DNA of 64,000 nt from Aurantiacibacter gangjinensis (GTDB lineage: Bacteria > Pseudomonadota > Alphaproteobacteria > Sphingomonadales > Sphingomonadaceae): NCBI RefSeq assembly GCF_001886695.1, contig NZ_CP018097.1:124001-188000 (forward strand). The letters are read 5' to 3'. The notes beneath the pieces are model-generated. The model made no database searches, was not told the DNA's origin, and saw only the letters and a list, made by a program, of their open reading frames with translations. The position numbers were made by a program, and so were the translations under genes. Positions 6,702 through 16,622 of this stretch are shown here, in pieces; positions within the stretch are counted from its first letter, which is position 1; each line of letters opens with the position of its first letter.

Positions 6702-7787
6702 ATGGCGCTCGACCGCATCACTCTCACGACCTTCCGCAACCACGCCGACACACGGCTGGATGGCGCGCGCGCGATCAACCTGCTCGTGGGAGAAAATGGC
6801 GCGGGGAAAACGAATGTGCTGGAGGCGCTTTCGCTTTTCGCGCCGGGCCGCGGAATGCGCCGCGCTGCGCTCAGCGAGATTGCGGGCAAAGCTGCCGATA
6901 ACGGCTTCGCCGCCAGCGCCTTGCTGCACACCGGCGATGGTGGTGAGCCGGTGAAACTTGGCACCGGTATGGTGCCGCAGCGTCCGGGTCGGCGTATCGT
7001 GCAAGTCAATGGCGCCGATGCGAGCGCCATCAGCCTTGGCGAATGGCTTGCCATGGGCTGGCTCACACCTTCTATGGATCGCCTGTTTGCCGATACCGCC
7101 ACGGCGCGGCGTCGCTATGTCGACCGCCTTACCGTAGCGATAGAGCCCTCCCACGCACGTAATGCGAGCCGCTACGAAGCGGCCTTGCGCGAACGCAACC
7201 GGCTGTTGTCGGACGAGGCTTTTCCCGATCCGGCATGGCTGGATTCGATCGAAACGCAGATGGCCAAGGTCGGCAGCGCGCTGGCGCAAGGTCGGGCACG
7301 GCTGGTGGGTGCGCTTTCGGCCCGGCTGGCGGAACTGCCCGACACCCCGTTCGCGCGGCCCGTATTATCCTACGTCCCGGGAGGCCCGTTGGAGGAGAGC
7401 GCACTGATCGACCGTTGGCGCGAGGGCCGACAGCGCGATCGCATGGCGCAGCGCACATTGACCGGTCCGCACCGCGATGAATTATCGGTCGTGATGGCCG
7501 GCAAGGATATGCACGCGGCCGATTGTTCGACCGGCGAACAAAAGGCCATGCTCGTCGCGATCACTCTCGCCCACGCCGAACTGGCAGCGAGGGGGCGACC
7601 CGGCGTGCTGTTGCTGGATGAAGTTGCCGCCCATCTCGACCCCGTGCGGCGCGAGGCGCTTTTCGCACGCCTGCGCGATAGCGGCACGCAGGTCTGGCTG
7701 ACTGGCACGGAAACCGCGCCGTTCGAGGCAATCCTGCAGGAAGCCGCCGTATGGAAAGTCAGCGGCGGGGACGTAGCGAAGCTCTAG
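6702..7787 (+). CDS. recF: DNA replication and repair protein RecF
   Basis: This SMC-like ATPase loads RecA at gaps with RecO and RecR. From ATG 6702 the protein has 361 residues. Walker A is GENGAGKT at residues 30-37, the signature region is CSTGEQKAML near residue 273, and Walker B is LLLDEVAAHLD near 303-313. The start MALDRITLTTFRNH matches the family. An in-frame upstream ATG at 6621 would add 27 residues unlike RecF and was rejected. Its 3' end overlaps the convergent esterase gene by four bases. Confidence 0.96.
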   Translation: MALDRITLTTFRNHADTRLDGARAINLLVGENGAGKTNVLEALSLFAPGRGMRRAALSEIAGKAADNGFAASALLHTGDGGEPVKLGTGMVPQRPGRRIVQVNGADASAISLGEWLAMGWLTPSMDRLFADTATARRRYVDRLTVAIEPSHARNASRYEAALRERNRLLSDEAFPDPAWLDSIETQMAKVGSALAQGRARLVGALSARLAELPDTPFARPVLSYVPGGPLEESALIDRWREGRQRDRMAQRTLTGPHRDELSVVMAGKDMHAADCSTGEQKAMLVAITLAHAELAARGRPGVLLLDEVAAHLDPVRREALFARLRDSGTQVWLTGTETAPFEAILQEAAVWKVSGGDVAKL

Positions 7788-8530
7788 TTCTCGTCCACGG
7801 GCGGCAGCGCCTCGGCCACATCATCCACCGTTGCCGCGACCATCTCCTCGATCCCCTCGGCAGTCGGATGAACCCTGTCGGACTGCATCAGCTGCGGCTG
7901 GTCGTACACCGGCTCCATGAAGAAAGGCACCAGCGCTGTGCCGTATTCCTCGGCAAGGTCTGCATACATACCGTCGAACGCGGCGATATAATCCGTGCCC
8001 AAATTCGGCGGCGCACGCATGCCCATCAGCAGGACGGGAATGTCGCGCGACTGCACTTCCTCGATAATGGCGGCGAGGTTCTCGCGCGCCAGATCGGTCG
8101 GCAGCCCGCGCAGCAAATCATTGCCGCCCAGCTCGATAATGGCGAGATCGATCTCGGCCCCCGCATTGTCGAGCACGAAGCCGATCCGCTGGCGACCCGC
8201 CGCCGTCGTATCGCCGGAAACGCCTGCATCGATCAGCCGCGCATTGATGCCGCGCCCGCGCAATGCGCGCTCCAGCACTTCGGGATAGCCCTCTTCCTCG
8301 GCAACATTGTATCCGGCCATCAGGCTATCGCCAAAGCCAAGGATCACACGCTCCGGCCCCATGACCGGCAGCGGCGCCTCCACGCTTTCATCGGCTATGG
8401 TGTCCGGCTCTGCCTGCGCGACGGGCGCTTCCGCCCCGCACCCGGCCAGCGCAAGCGCCAGCGGAAGGATGATCGACGAAGCGCGAATGGTGGACTGCCA
8501 CCGACTTTGGACCGACTTGTGCATACCCAA
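7784..8530 (-). CDS. Arylesterase/lysophospholipase, SGNH hydrolase (TesA-like lipoprotein)
   Basis: The 248-residue protein has a lipoprotein signal with lipobox LALAGC (Cys31), then the SGNH blocks: GFGDSLMAGYN with catalytic Ser69, the block III GGND, and the C-terminal SDRVHPTAEG with the Asp/His pair. It probably hydrolyses acyl esters at the outer membrane or in the periplasm. It is divergent by 21 bases from the YbbA-like ABC ATPase gene. The tesA-ybbA-ybbP arrangement is well known in proteobacteria. The plain lipobox is an addition compared with E. coli TesA. Confidence 0.9.
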   Translation of the reverse strand: MGMHKSVQSRWQSTIRASSIILPLALALAGCGAEAPVAQAEPDTIADESVEAPLPVMGPERVILGFGDSLMAGYNVAEEEGYPEVLERALRGRGINARLIDAGVSGDTTAAGRQRIGFVLDNAGAEIDLAIIELGGNDLLRGLPTDLARENLAAIIEEVQSRDIPVLLMGMRAPPNLGTDYIAAFDGMYADLAEEYGTALVPFFMEPVYDQPQLMQSDRVHPTAEGIEEMVAATVDDVAEALPPVDEN

Positions 8531-8551
8531 TAGCTATGCCATCGCGCGGCT

Positions 8552-9253
8552 GTGACAAGTCCTGACAATGCAAAGCCCGTCATCGCCGCCAAAGACCTGC
8601 GTCTGACCCTCGGCGAGGGGGAAGCCGCGGTCGAAATCCTACGCGGCATCGACCTTAGCGTCCAGCAAGGCGAAACGCTGGCCCTGCTCGGCCCGTCGGG
8701 CAGCGGGAAAAGCTCGCTGATGTCGGTGCTGACCGGGCTGGAGCGCGCCAGCGGCGGATCGCTATTGGTGGCAGGCGAGGATTTTACGGCGCTCGACGAA
8801 GACGCGCTTGCCATGGCGCGGCGCGGCAGGATCGGCATTGTGCTCCAAGCCTTCCACTTGCTGCCCACGATGAGTGCGGTCGAGAACGTCGCAACGCCGA
8901 TGGAACTCGCGGGCGACGATGCCGCCTGGGAAAAAGCCGCTGCCGAGCTGGAGTCGGTGGGCTTGGGCCATCGCCTCACCCACTACCCCACGCAGCTTTC
9001 GGGCGGCGAGCAACAGCGCGTCGCCATCGCCCGCGCCATCGCCCCGCGCCCGCCGCTCATCTTCGCCGATGAGCCGACCGGCAATCTGGACACCGCGACC
9101 GGCACCGACGTGGAAAACGTGCTTTTCCGCCGCCGGGACGAGACCGGCGCGACGCTCATCATCATCACCCATGATCGCAAACTGGCCGAGCGCTGCGGGC
9201 GCGTCGTGACGCTGGCCGATGGCAAGATCGCCAGCGATACGGCAGCAGCCTGA
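8552..9253 (+). CDS. ABC exporter ATP-binding protein (YbbA-like)
   Basis: The 233-residue ATPase has Walker A GPSGSGKSS near residue 47, Q-loop VLQAFHLLPTMS, signature LSGGEQQRVAIARAIA and Walker B LIFADEPTGNLD. These belong to the LolD/MacB-type subfamily. The only suitable start is GTG 8552, 21 bases from the divergent esterase start. The permease gene starts three bases after its stop, so they form a two-gene operon. The likely role is extraction or export of a hydrophobic or lipid-like substrate, as proposed for YbbA/YbbP. Confidence 0.92.
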   Translation: MTSPDNAKPVIAAKDLRLTLGEGEAAVEILRGIDLSVQQGETLALLGPSGSGKSSLMSVLTGLERASGGSLLVAGEDFTALDEDALAMARRGRIGIVLQAFHLLPTMSAVENVATPMELAGDDAAWEKAAAELESVGLGHRLTHYPTQLSGGEQQRVAIARAIAPRPPLIFADEPTGNLDTATGTDVENVLFRRRDETGATLIIITHDRKLAERCGRVVTLADGKIASDTAAA

Positions 9254-9255
9254 CC

Positions 9256-11763
9256 ATGGGCTGGTCACGCGCCTGGACGATCGCGCGGCGCGATCTTGCC
9301 AGCGGCTTTCGCGGGCTGCGGCTGTTGCTTGTATGCCTGTTTCTCGGCGTCGGCGCGCTGGCCGCCATAGGCAGCCTCACCTCTGCCATTCAGGGTGAGC
9401 TGAATTCGCAAGGTCAGGCAATCCTTGGCGGCGATATCGAGATCGAACTGTGGCAGCGCACGCTAAACGAGGAGGAGCGCGCCTTCCTCGCGCAATATGG
9501 CACGCTGTCGCCGGGCTACCGGCTGCAGGCCATGGCGAGCACGCCGGATGCCGCCGTTCCGGTGGAGCTGAAAGCGGTCGATGACAATTACCCGCTCTAC
9601 GGCACGCTGCTGATCGAAGGACAGGGCGCATCCAAAGCGCCACAGTCCGGCGAAGCGTACCTGGCCCCCGGCGCAGCCGAGCGGCTTGGCGTGGCTACGG
9701 GCGACAGCTTCACTCTGGGCACCGAGCAATTGCAGGTTGCGGGGATAATCGAAGAGGAGCCGGATCGCCTGTCCGAAGGGTTTGCGCTCGGCCAGACGGT
9801 GATTGTATCGCAAGACCTGCCGGAACAGGCGGGCCTCGTCGCGCCCGGCTCTATGTTCCAGAGCAAGACGCGTGTCGCATTCGACGGTGCGCAGGATCCC
9901 GATGCGGTGGTGGAGGAGCTGGAAGCCGCCTTTCCCGACGTCGCCTTCGATACGCGCACCCGCAATCGCGCTTCGCCCGGCGCGGATCGCTTCGTCAGCC
10001 GCATGGGCGAATTCCTGACGCTGATCGGGCTCGCTGCGCTGGTCATTGCTGGGATAGGCATAGGCGGCGGCGTCAACTCCTATCTGGAAGCGCGGCGCAA
10101 CTCGATTGCCACGCTGAAAATTCTCGGCGCGACATCGGGCGATATCGCCCGCATCTATGCGCTGGAGATCGGCATTGCCGCGCTTGTCGGCGCGGCAGCC
10201 GGATTGCTGGTAGGCGTGCTGGTCACGCCGCTGCTGGCGGGCGCGCTGGGATCGCTTTTGCCGGTTACGACCAGCTTCGTGTTCGACCCGTGGGCGCTGG
10301 TGCGCGCCGCATTGTTCGGCCTGCTCGTCGCGCTGGTTTTCGCCGCGCCGCCGCTGGTCCGCGCGCGACAATTCCCGGCCATGGCGCTGATGCGCGCGCG
10401 CGTTTCGCCGCTCGGTCGCCAATGGAAAGCCGCCGCTCTGCCCGTGCTGCTGGGCGTCGGCGGCATCGTGGCGCTTGCCATCATCGGATCAAGCAATGCC
10501 ATGCTGTCCGCGCTGTTCCTGGCGGGTGCGGCTGCGATCCTCGGTTTTCTTGCGCTGCTGGGTTGGGCCATCCGCTGGGCATCGACGAAGCTGCCGCGCC
10601 CGTCCGATCCCATCGTGCGCGCTGCCATCGCCAATCTCCATCGCCCCGGCGCGGCGACCGGCTCGCTGGTGACGGCACTGGGCTTCGGCCTTTCCGCTTT
10701 CGTGCTGCTGGCTGGCGTGCAGACCAGTCTCGGCGGCAATATCCAGCAATCCGTGCCCGACCGCGCGCCCGACTATTTCGTGCTCGACATCCCGCGCGAG
10801 GGCGTTTCGGACTTCCGCTCGATCATCGGCGACGTGTCCGATGAGGCGGTCGTGACGACCGTCCCCACGCTGCGCGGCACGGTCGTCTCCTTCGGGTCGG
10901 AAGGCGACCAGATGCTCGTTTCCGAGATGGAAGAGAGCGACGGCACATGGGGCCTGCGCGGCGAGCGCGGTCTGACCTACTCCGACACCATCCCCGACGG
11001 TAACGTCGTCACCTCGGGCGAGTGGTGGGCAGATGGCCATAGCGGCGAAAATTTCGTCTCCGTCGATGAGGAACTGGCCACGGCCGCCGGAATCGCCATT
11101 GGCGATCTCATTACGGTAAATGTTCTGGGCGTGGAATTCACCGCGCGTGTCGCCAATACGCGTCGCATCGATTGGGAAAGCCTCGGCTTCAACAATGTGT
11201 GGGTGTTCTCGGCGAACACATTCGAGACCGCGCCGCACAATCTTGCCGCCACGATCGAGCTGCCGGAAGGCAGCGAAACGGGGGGCCTCTTGCGCACGCT
11301 GGTGCAGGCCTTCCCGTCCGCCAGCGTCATTGAAGTCGGCCCGATCCTCACCGAAGCGCGCACCATCCTCGACCAGATGAGCCTCGCCATCCTGGCGGCG
11401 GCGAGCGTTACCGTGCTGGCAGGTATCGCGGTCCTGCTGGGCGCCATCGCCGCCGCGCGGGCGGCACGCATTTACGACACAGTCATCCTGCGCGTGCTGG
11501 GCGCGAGCCGCCGCCAGCTGCTGGCGCTGCAATTTGCCGAATTCGGGCTGCTGGCAGCCATCCTTGCCGGCGTGGCACTGGCGCTCGGCTCCGGCATTGC
11601 ATGGCTGATCGTGACGCAGATGTTCGAGTTCGATTGGCTGCCCGACTGGCCGCAAATCCTCGCTGTGCTGGGCGGAGGCCTCGTGCTGGTCCTCGCCTTC
11701 GCGCTGGGCGCATCGCTACCGCTGCTGCGCGCGAGACCGGCCCAGACGCTGCGCTCGCTTTAG
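9256..11763 (+). CDS. ABC exporter permease, FtsX-like (YbbP type)
   Basis: The large 835-residue permease has an N-terminal membrane span, a periplasmic region, a first FtsX core (about residues 253-370, including EARRNSIATLKILGAT), a central set of spans, a second periplasmic region (about 490-700) and a second FtsX core (about 710-830, including VILRVLGASRRQLLAL). Ten or so spans in total fit the YbbP/MacB-like type IV exporters. It pairs with the ATPase immediately upstream. Confidence 0.9.
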   Translation: MGWSRAWTIARRDLASGFRGLRLLLVCLFLGVGALAAIGSLTSAIQGELNSQGQAILGGDIEIELWQRTLNEEERAFLAQYGTLSPGYRLQAMASTPDAAVPVELKAVDDNYPLYGTLLIEGQGASKAPQSGEAYLAPGAAERLGVATGDSFTLGTEQLQVAGIIEEEPDRLSEGFALGQTVIVSQDLPEQAGLVAPGSMFQSKTRVAFDGAQDPDAVVEELEAAFPDVAFDTRTRNRASPGADRFVSRMGEFLTLIGLAALVIAGIGIGGGVNSYLEARRNSIATLKILGATSGDIARIYALEIGIAALVGAAAGLLVGVLVTPLLAGALGSLLPVTTSFVFDPWALVRAALFGLLVALVFAAPPLVRARQFPAMALMRARVSPLGRQWKAAALPVLLGVGGIVALAIIGSSNAMLSALFLAGAAAILGFLALLGWAIRWASTKLPRPSDPIVRAAIANLHRPGAATGSLVTALGFGLSAFVLLAGVQTSLGGNIQQSVPDRAPDYFVLDIPREGVSDFRSIIGDVSDEAVVTTVPTLRGTVVSFGSEGDQMLVSEMEESDGTWGLRGERGLTYSDTIPDGNVVTSGEWWADGHSGENFVSVDEELATAAGIAIGDLITVNVLGVEFTARVANTRRIDWESLGFNNVWVFSANTFETAPHNLAATIELPEGSETGGLLRTLVQAFPSASVIEVGPILTEARTILDQMSLAILAAASVTVLAGIAVLLGAIAAARAARIYDTVILRVLGASRRQLLALQFAEFGLLAAILAGVALALGSGIAWLIVTQMFEFDWLPDWPQILAVLGGGLVLVLAFALGASLPLLRARPAQTLRSL

Positions 11764-11773
11764 GCAAAAGAAA

Positions 11774-11793
11774 GGGGGCGAACATGCGCCCCC
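11774..11793. terminator. Possible bidirectional terminator
   Basis: A GC-rich hairpin (GGGGGCG / CGCCCCC, 6-base loop) lies between the convergent ybbP-like gene and the RDD gene. A-rich sequence flanks the left side, giving a weak T-run on the minus strand. Confidence 0.5.
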
Positions 11794-11827
11794 CTTCTCC
11801 AATCGGTCGGTATCGTTGCCGTCGGCC

Positions 11828-12295
11828 TCAGTCGAACACGCCGTCCGTCGCTACCTGACCGGGCTGCGCTTTCAGCACCAGCGTCGAGCAGATGATGTCG
11901 TGCAGGCCCTGCTTCTTGTCGGTAAAAGCGACCATGATAAAGCCGATCAGCAGGATGATGGCCGACAGGATCTTGGCGACATACCGGCCAAGCGCACGGA
12001 GCCAGGTAATGCGATTACCGCCCTCGTCGGTCACAATCAGGCCGAGCGCCTTTTTGCCAAGCGTCGCCTGCCAGTTGCTGCTTTCGAGCACGACGAAGTA
12101 AGCGATGCCGATAACTAAAGATATCAGCGACACGAGCGTCGCAGCCCCTGTGGCCGCCGCCTCGGGTGTGCCCAATCCGGCCATTGTTGCGACGCTTACG
12201 CCGAACATCGTCGCCAAGACGGCCTGCACCAGCCAAAGCACAATGCCATCGATGATATATGCACCGACGCGTATCCAAAACCCTGCGTAATCCAT
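11828..12295 (-). CDS. RDD-family membrane protein
   Basis: The protein has 155 residues from ATG 12295. MDYAGFWIRVGAYIIDGIVLW carries the Arg-Asp(-like)-Asp pattern of RDD domains. About four membrane spans follow, with a conserved segment ATLGKKALGLIVTDEGG. In-frame codons upstream of 12295 encode nothing RDD-like. The function of most RDD proteins is unknown, although some are Na+/Li+-H+ antiporters. Confidence 0.85.
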   Translation of the reverse strand: MDYAGFWIRVGAYIIDGIVLWLVQAVLATMFGVSVATMAGLGTPEAAATGAATLVSLISLVIGIAYFVVLESSNWQATLGKKALGLIVTDEGGNRITWLRALGRYVAKILSAIILLIGFIMVAFTDKKQGLHDIICSTLVLKAQPGQVATDGVFD

Positions 12296-12439
12296 TGTTG
12301 TAAGTCCCCTTCCTAGGTTTCGTCGATCCCTTGGACGGCAAACCACCACAAACCTTAGCGGTTCGCAAGCGTCCATGATTTTGGCGGTGGATTATCAGCC
12401 AACTTTTTTTGAGAGGACGACTTCGGCACTAGCGCCCGA

Positions 12440-12877
12440 TCAGAAACGCTGCGAATAGCCCGGCCGGTATCGCGGCGCTTGCGTTGCCTTTGCATCGGGC
12501 ACGTAACGAATACGCGGGTCGGGCCCGTACCGGTTCTCGCCGCGCTGTCCTGGCCACAGCAGATTGATCAGCGCGATGAGCGCGCCGATATAGGGCAGGA
12601 AGATCAACAGCACGAACCAGCCGCTGCGCCCGCGGTCATGCTCTCGGCGCACTTGCAGGGCGAGGTGCGGGATCGCAAAACCAAGCATGGCTGCGCCCAG
12701 CGCGATTTGCGAGGCGATATGCATCCCCTCGTCGCCGTCCTCGAACAGCAGGAAATGCGGGACGAGGCAAAGCCCGTACACGATCAAAGTGAACGCGATG
12801 AAGGACCACGCCTCTTTGCGACGGGATCGCCCGTTGAAATCGAAATAACGCCGCAGCGGCACGAACATCCATTCCAT
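12440..12877 (-). CDS. DUF805 membrane protein
   Basis: This is one of two adjacent DUF805 genes. From ATG 12877 the protein has 145 residues (a GTG at 12886 would add three). The opening FVPLRRYFDFNGRSRRKEAWSF is the family signature, followed by about four membrane spans and RREHDRGRSGWFVLL, a variant of the usual RRLHDTGKSGWW motif. The C-terminal 35 residues are polar. No function is established for the family. Confidence 0.85.
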   Translation of the reverse strand: MEWMFVPLRRYFDFNGRSRRKEAWSFIAFTLIVYGLCLVPHFLLFEDGDEGMHIASQIALGAAMLGFAIPHLALQVRREHDRGRSGWFVLLIFLPYIGALIALINLLWPGQRGENRYGPDPRIRYVPDAKATQAPRYRPGYSQRF

Positions 12878-13009
12878 GACCGCCACTTAACGCGAGCGAG
12901 CCTTGCGCAGCAATATGCTTGCAACCGGTCGTGGCAGTGATGCCGGCGATGACGGAGAGGGACATTCCCTCTCGCGTCATCTCTGCAAGTGCTCTGGCTT
13001 AAGGCCGGT

Positions 13010-13426
13010 TCAGGCAAATGCCGCCAGATTATCCGGATCTTTCGGATCGGCGCCGTATTTGTTCGCGCCTTTCGTGCCTTCCATGCAGAAGAAAATGAGC
13101 AGGATCAGCCCTCCGAGCGGGATGAAATTCAGCAACAGGAACCAGCCCGATTTCTCCGTGTCATGCAGGCGGCGCACGGCGACCGCGAGGGCCGGAATGA
13201 ACGAGGCGAGAGCGAAGATGCCAAGCAGGGCTGCGCCTATGTAAAAGATACCGGTCGGTTCCTGCGGCACGGCGCCGTAAGCGGAATATTGCGGCGTGGG
13301 CATGCCGGCCATTATCATCATGAAGGAAAGCGCGTAAACGATCACCGCCAGCAGGGTGAACAACCAGTATTCCTTGCGCCGCGAGCGTCCCGAAAAGTCC
13401 GCATAGCGTTTATACGGCAACAGCAT
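13010..13426 (-). CDS. DUF805 membrane protein
   Basis: This is the second DUF805 gene, with 138 residues. The opening LPYKRYADFSGRSRRKEYWLF and the central RRLHDTEKSGWFLLLNFIP are close to consensus. About four spans are predicted. It lies upstream of the other DUF805 gene on the same strand with 132 bases between, so they may be a tandem duplication that has since diverged. Confidence 0.88.
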   Translation of the reverse strand: MLLPYKRYADFSGRSRRKEYWLFTLLAVIVYALSFMMIMAGMPTPQYSAYGAVPQEPTGIFYIGAALLGIFALASFIPALAVAVRRLHDTEKSGWFLLLNFIPLGGLILLIFFCMEGTKGANKYGADPKDPDNLAAFA

Positions 13427-13567
13427 TTATTCCATTATTAGTCCCCTCTTCGAGAAAGCGTGATCCAAGGATCACAGGGGACACAAACGGCGGCTTTCTC
13501 TCAATGGCATGGGCGTGGCACCAGCGATATGGTGGCCCGCGACAACGCTTGGCACCCGCGCAAAGAA

Positions 13568-13589
13568 AAGGGGGCGAAAACGCCCCCTT
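13568..13589 (-). terminator. Terminator of the TonB-dependent receptor gene
   Basis: A perfect 9-bp hairpin (AAGGGGGCG / CGCCCCCTT) with a 4-base loop is followed on the minus strand by TTTCTTTG. It sits 24 bases beyond the receptor stop codon. Confidence 0.75.
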
Positions 13590-13612
13590 CCCTTTTGTCG
13601 ATCGGTTGTCGC

Positions 13613-16318
13613 TCAGAAGCGGTAGCGGCCCGTGACACCGTAGGTGCGCGGATCGTTCGGATAGCCCGACACGCTGCCCGGCTGCGCGGGGCTGTCGAAC
13701 ACCGTGCCCAGCTCGCGATTGTCGAGCAGGTTGCGCCCCCAGATCGAGAGCGACAGGCCATTCTCGTGCTCATAGGTGAGCGAGGCCGTGAGATCGCTCT
13801 GCTGCGCCGTGAACGGCAGACCGGCATTGATGGCCGGCTGGCCGTCCACGATGGTGCCATCCGGACCGCGAACGGCGAAGCTCGGCAGGCCCTCGACCAG
13901 CTGGAATTCGCTGGTGCGCAGGTAGTTCACGCGCGGCACAAGCAGCGCATTGCCGAGATCGGCCTCGTATTGCGCGCCGATGATCATCGTCCATTCGGGA
14001 ATACCCGACGGGCGCGTGCCCGAGATATCGCCCTGCGCCGACTGCACGAAGCTGTCGAACTGCGGATCGAGATAGGTGACGGCCGCATTGATGACGAGCG
14101 CCGGTGTCGGGAAGAACGTGCTTTCGAATTCCACACCGAAGGTCGACTGGCTACCGGCATTGGCCAGCACGAAGCCGGAGCCGGTGAAGATGTTGGACTG
14201 GAAGCCCTCGATCTCCTGCTCGAACACCGTAAGGTTGGCAGAGAAGGTATCGAAATTCGCCTTGATACCTGCTTCGTACACCGTTGATTCCTCGGGACCG
14301 GCGAAACGCGAACCGAAGGTCAGGTTCGGCAGGTCGAGCCCGGCAGCGATAATGGCAGCCCTGTCGCCAGGTGCGGGACGCGCATCGCGCGAAAGGTTGA
14401 TCGAGCTTGCCTTGAAGCCCGTGGCGTAGCTGAGATAGACATTCACATCGGGCGTCACGTCATAGGCGAGGCGCGCGGTGTAGCTGAAGTTGTCATCATT
14501 GGTGACGCCATCCTCGACCGCATTGGGCACGTTGAGGAAAGGCGGCAGGAATTGCAGCGCCCGCAGCGGGTTCAGCGGGTTGGCCAGTGGGTTGTTTGCA
14601 TTTGCATTGGCGAAAGCCTGTGCGCCAGCCGAAATCTGTCCGAAGGCAGCGGGATTAGCACCGGCGAAGGCAGTAACCTCGGCTTGCGTTGCCGGACGAC
14701 CCAGCATCAACGCATCGCCCACGGTCTGCGCCACCGCTCCGCGGAACAGCACCTGGTTACGGAAGGGCGAAAGCTGCGGTGCATCGAAATCGACGGCCGA
14801 GAATACGTCAGTCGAGACCGCGGTCTGAGAGAATTCCTTGCTGTCGTCGGTGTAATTGCCGCCCAGCGTCAGTACGAGACCGTCGACGATCTCGAAGTCG
14901 ACTTGGCCGAAGATCGAAAAGGCTTCGGAATCCAGCGTGAAATTCTCGGTGAAACCGGCACCCTGCACGAAGGATTGGCCAACGATGTTGTTGCCGAAAG
15001 ATTGGCTGAAGACCTGCTCCAGAGTGAGGAGATCGAACGCACCGCCCGTGCCGCTCTGGATGAGCAGGTCGGCATAATTGCGGAAGTCTGCACCGTAGAG
15101 CAGCTGGTTGTCCGTCTCCACATCCTCATTGATGTAGAACACGCCCACAAGCAGATCGACCCGGTCCGCAATCGAACCTGCCACGCGGAATTCCTGCGTG
15201 AAGGTATCGATTTCCAGATCGGCCGAGTTCGGGAAGATCAGGTCGGCGCTGGAGAAGTCCGAGTCCTGGAAGGTCACGGCTTCGGTCGAGCGGCTGGCGG
15301 TGATCGAGGTAAGCGTCCAGTCGCCGATGTCGTAATCCAGCTGGCCCGACACGCCGTAATTGCGGATTTCGTTCGTGGACGGGAAGTTGTTGTACACCAC
15401 GTCCGCAAAGCGATCGTTGGGGTCGGTCACCTGGCCGCCGACGCCTATGACGGCAGCCGTTGCCGGGCCGCTGAGCACGTTCACGACGCCGCAGCAGACT
15501 TCATCGATCCGCTCGTAATCGCCGATGATGCGCAGCGAGAGGTCGGTGCCGTTATCGATGAGCAACTGGCCGCGCGCATACCAGCGATCGCGGTCGCTCA
15601 CATCGACGCCCGTCTCCAGGTCTTCGAAGAAGCCGTCGCGGTGGTTTACGCCCGCGCCGATGCTGATGGCGACGGTATCGGCCAGCGGACCGGTGATGTA
15701 GCCGCGCGCGATCATCGCGTCGTAATTGCCGTAGGTCAGCTCTGCCGAGCCACCCCAGTCGAACTGCGGCTCTTCCGTGGTGACAGAGATCACACCGGCA
15801 GAGGCGTTCTTGCCGAACAGCGTGGACTGCGGGCCGCGCAGCACTTCGATACGCTGCACATTGGGCAGGTCGGAGATGGAGGAGGCGGTCCGGCTGCGAT
15901 AGACGCCATCGATAAACACGCCGACCGAGGGCTCGATACCGGCATTGTTGGCGCCGTTGCCGAAGCCGCGGATGAAGAAGCCGGTATTGGCGGAAGACTG
16001 GCGCTGGCCGACTGTCAGCGAGGGCACGACGCTGGACAGGTCGCGAATGTCGCGGATCTGGTCACGCTCGAGCGTTTCAGCGCCGGTAACGGAAACCGCG
16101 ACCGGAATTTCCTGAAGCGTGGCTTCACGCTTGGTCGCGGTCACGATGATGTCGTTACCCTGGGCGTTATCTTCGCCGCCTTCTTCGGGATAGACATCCT
16201 GCCCGGTTTCCGCCTCGTCCTGCGCGTAAGCGGCTGTGGGGGCGACCATGGCAATAGCGGCAACGCCGCAAAGGAACTTGCGCGAGAAACCGGCATTACC
16301 GGCAGTCATGCTCTTCAT
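13613..16318 (-). CDS. TonB-dependent outer-membrane receptor
   Basis: The receptor has about 901 residues. It has a signal peptide (hydrophobic stretch ending PTAAYAQ), a TonB box-like DIIVTATKRE, a plug domain (EIPVAVSVTGAETLERD through VLRGPQSTLFGKNASAGVISV) and a long beta-barrel ending in Phe (GVTGRYRF). ATG 16318 has GGAG six bases upstream. ATG 16330 (four more residues) has a ribosome site placed too close. The substrate is unknown: this plug type is common in sphingomonads for siderophores and plant or algal compounds. The gene stands alone. Confidence 0.93.
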   Translation of the reverse strand: MKSMTAGNAGFSRKFLCGVAAIAMVAPTAAYAQDEAETGQDVYPEEGGEDNAQGNDIIVTATKREATLQEIPVAVSVTGAETLERDQIRDIRDLSSVVPSLTVGQRQSSANTGFFIRGFGNGANNAGIEPSVGVFIDGVYRSRTASSISDLPNVQRIEVLRGPQSTLFGKNASAGVISVTTEEPQFDWGGSAELTYGNYDAMIARGYITGPLADTVAISIGAGVNHRDGFFEDLETGVDVSDRDRWYARGQLLIDNGTDLSLRIIGDYERIDEVCCGVVNVLSGPATAAVIGVGGQVTDPNDRFADVVYNNFPSTNEIRNYGVSGQLDYDIGDWTLTSITASRSTEAVTFQDSDFSSADLIFPNSADLEIDTFTQEFRVAGSIADRVDLLVGVFYINEDVETDNQLLYGADFRNYADLLIQSGTGGAFDLLTLEQVFSQSFGNNIVGQSFVQGAGFTENFTLDSEAFSIFGQVDFEIVDGLVLTLGGNYTDDSKEFSQTAVSTDVFSAVDFDAPQLSPFRNQVLFRGAVAQTVGDALMLGRPATQAEVTAFAGANPAAFGQISAGAQAFANANANNPLANPLNPLRALQFLPPFLNVPNAVEDGVTNDDNFSYTARLAYDVTPDVNVYLSYATGFKASSINLSRDARPAPGDRAAIIAAGLDLPNLTFGSRFAGPEESTVYEAGIKANFDTFSANLTVFEQEIEGFQSNIFTGSGFVLANAGSQSTFGVEFESTFFPTPALVINAAVTYLDPQFDSFVQSAQGDISGTRPSGIPEWTMIIGAQYEADLGNALLVPRVNYLRTSEFQLVEGLPSFAVRGPDGTIVDGQPAINAGLPFTAQQSDLTASLTYEHENGLSLSIWGRNLLDNRELGTVFDSPAQPGSVSGYPNDPRTYGVTGRYRF

Positions 16319-16622
16319 TGAATTCTCCATCTCTCCCTTGAAGATCCGCGCTGCACCCTTCGTGAGCGGCTTTTACGGACCTCAAGCGACCTATCTAGGC
16401 ACGCTCTGTTATCCCGCCTGAATCCCTAGCACAATCGGGACATGCAGATAAATCCACCTATGAATCGGCCTGTGTAACAATATCGCAACAGGGAGGAATC
16501 TGACGCATAGGTAAGGCAAACCGCGCTCCACCGGCCTTGCTCGCGGCCCCTGCATCGGCTATCGGCGCGCCAGTTCGCAGGTGCAGCATTGTGCGCCTAG
16601 CCCTCTTTCAGGAACTTCGCTT

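Noticed and set aside
14552-16321. 589-codon frame opposite the TonB-dependent receptor gene
   Set aside because: Its protein is a reflected-frame product of a well-supported receptor gene with signal peptide, plug and barrel.
16319-16622. Possible small gene between the receptor gene and typA
   Set aside because: Only very short frames with no ribosome site or conserved feature; it is probably the shared promoter region.
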